14,336 nucleotides of DNA from JAFKKS01 sp039808325 (GTDB taxonomy: Bacteria; Pseudomonadota; Alphaproteobacteria; Rhizobiales; Xanthobacteraceae): positions 1 to 14,336 of the forward strand of contig JBDHSU010000107.1 of the NCBI GenBank assembly GCA_039808325.1, read 5' to 3'. Below, piece by piece: positions 13,708-14,336 of the stretch. The notes under the pieces are model-generated. The model did not search any database and had not been told where the DNA came from. It saw only the letters and a list, made by a program, of their open reading frames with translations. Made by a program: the position numbers and the translations under genes. Every line of letters starts with the position of its first letter. The stretch's first letter is position 1.

Positions 13708-14336
13708 TTAACGGCGCGGAGGCGGCGGAGCAAGCCGCTGCTGCGCGGGAGGCGGCGGTTGCTGGGCCGGCGGGTGAGCCGGCTGCTGGGCCGGCGCTTG
13801 CGCGGGGGCGCGCGGCGCCGGCACCTGCGTGCCGGCCTGCGGCGGCGGCGTGTCCGTATCCGCGCCGGCGACTTTCGAGCCGCCTTTGCAGTCGGTCAGC
13901 CACACGTCGTAGATCGGATGCTCCACCGCGTGCAGGCCGGGGCTCGCGGCGAACATCCACCCGGTGAAGATGCGCTTCACCTCGCCCTTGAGCGTGATCT
14001 CGTCGACCTCGACGAAGCCGTCAGTATTGGCGGTCTCCGTCGGCGGGCGCGTGTAGCAGACGCGCGGCGTCAGCCGCAGCGCGCCGAACTGCACGGTCTC
14101 GTTGATCGCGACGTCGAAGCTGATGATCCGCCCGGTGATCTTGTCGAGACCCGCGAACACGGCGGTCGGGTTGGCGATCTTGTGCGGCGGCGGCGCGACG
14201 ATGACCTCGTCGCCGGGCTGCGGATCGGTGTTCGACGGCTGCGGCGTGCCGCGCGGCTGGCGCTGCCCTGGCGGCAGCCCCGGCAAGGGGCTCGGCTGCC
14301 CCTGGGGCGCGGCGCCCGGCGGCGCATTCGCGGGTT
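13708..14336 (-). CDS. DUF2155 protein, 5' end missing
   Basis: The frame is open to the right edge, so the N-terminus, probably with a signal peptide, is missing; 208 residues are visible (a TTG at 14286 is just an internal leucine codon). Domain layout: a Pro/Gly/Gln-rich stretch; the DUF2155 core, from PHKIANPTAVFAGLDKITG through SFDVAINETVQFGALRL, RVCYTRPP and DGFVEVDEI to FTGWMFAASPGLHAVEHP and YDVWLTDCKGG; then a ~50-residue tail of proline, alanine and glutamine (PAQAPAQQPAHPPAQQ), low in structure. The core has two cysteines (RVCY, TDCK) that could pair in the periplasm. Function is unknown. In many Rhizobiales this gene lies beside aat and an NDUFA12-like gene; the latter would be off the edge here. 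Family assignment is confident. Confidence 0.9.
   Translation of the reverse strand, partial: PANAPPGAAPQGQPSPLPGLPPGQRQPRGTPQPSNTDPQPGDEVIVAPPPHKIANPTAVFAGLDKITGRIISFDVAINETVQFGALRLTPRVCYTRPPTETANTDGFVEVDEITLKGEVKRIFTGWMFAASPGLHAVEHPIYDVWLTDCKGGSKVAGADTDTPPPQAGTQVPAPRAPAQAPAQQPAHPPAQQPPPPAQQRLAPPPPRR

Noticed and set aside
13675..13960. The 5' extension of the SnoaL-like second frame back to 13960
   Set aside because: This part overlaps the DUF2155 gene in another frame and has no signal peptide. The signal peptide in the 13674 frame explains the gene better.

Overview
The window is a GC-rich chromosomal segment of an alphaproteobacterium, most likely of the order Hyphomicrobiales (Rhizobiales). 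Three things point there: the alphaproteobacterial style of RNase E (acidic insert in the S1 region, arginine-rich tail, tryptophan-containing C-terminus), the gene run dsbA-like / aroQ / accB / accC / aat / DUF2155, and intergenic palindromes of the kind that litter Rhizobiales genomes. Genus cannot be read from the sequence. No tRNA, rRNA, CRISPR array, transposase, integrase or phage gene was seen.

Layout. 1-2247 (+) is the 3' part of rne, cut by the left edge. 2260-4317 (+) is a fused class II aldolase/short-chain dehydrogenase that follows rne by 12 bases. A palindrome at 4326-4376 separates it from a convergent minus-strand run read from right to left: a PLP aminotransferase (7436-6255), a DUF1275 membrane protein (6254-5517, whose start touches the aminotransferase stop) and an HtrA-like serine protease with one PDZ domain and no visible export signal (5428-4397). 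A divergent 228-base region leads to a secreted DsbA-like thiol oxidoreductase (7665-8417, +). Next comes a GCS2/YbdK-type carboxylate-amine ligase (8679-9869, +), bracketed by copies of one palindromic repeat family. A well-formed promoter (10048-10075) then opens the aroQ-accB-accC-aat operon (10147-13145, +). The right end is on the minus strand: a DUF2155 protein cut by the right edge (14336-13708) and, 33 bases downstream of it, a small secreted SnoaL/NTF2-like gene that carries a frameshift (13674-13244).

How the genes work together. The operon joins shikimate synthesis (AroQ), the biotin carboxyl carrier and biotin carboxylase of acetyl-CoA carboxylase (AccB, AccC; first step of fatty acid synthesis) and N-end-rule tagging of proteins (Aat). 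The rest is general metabolism, RNA turnover and envelope/protein quality control.

The window looks mostly like ordinary core genome and I do not see a clear new defence, mobile or biosynthetic system. The most unusual signal is the palindromic repeats. Copies occur at 4326-4376, 8448-8590, 9862-9902 and 9917-9954, with a different family at 13151-13246. They sit exactly at gene ends, contain the stop codons of two and perhaps three genes, and flank the ligase gene in opposite orientation.
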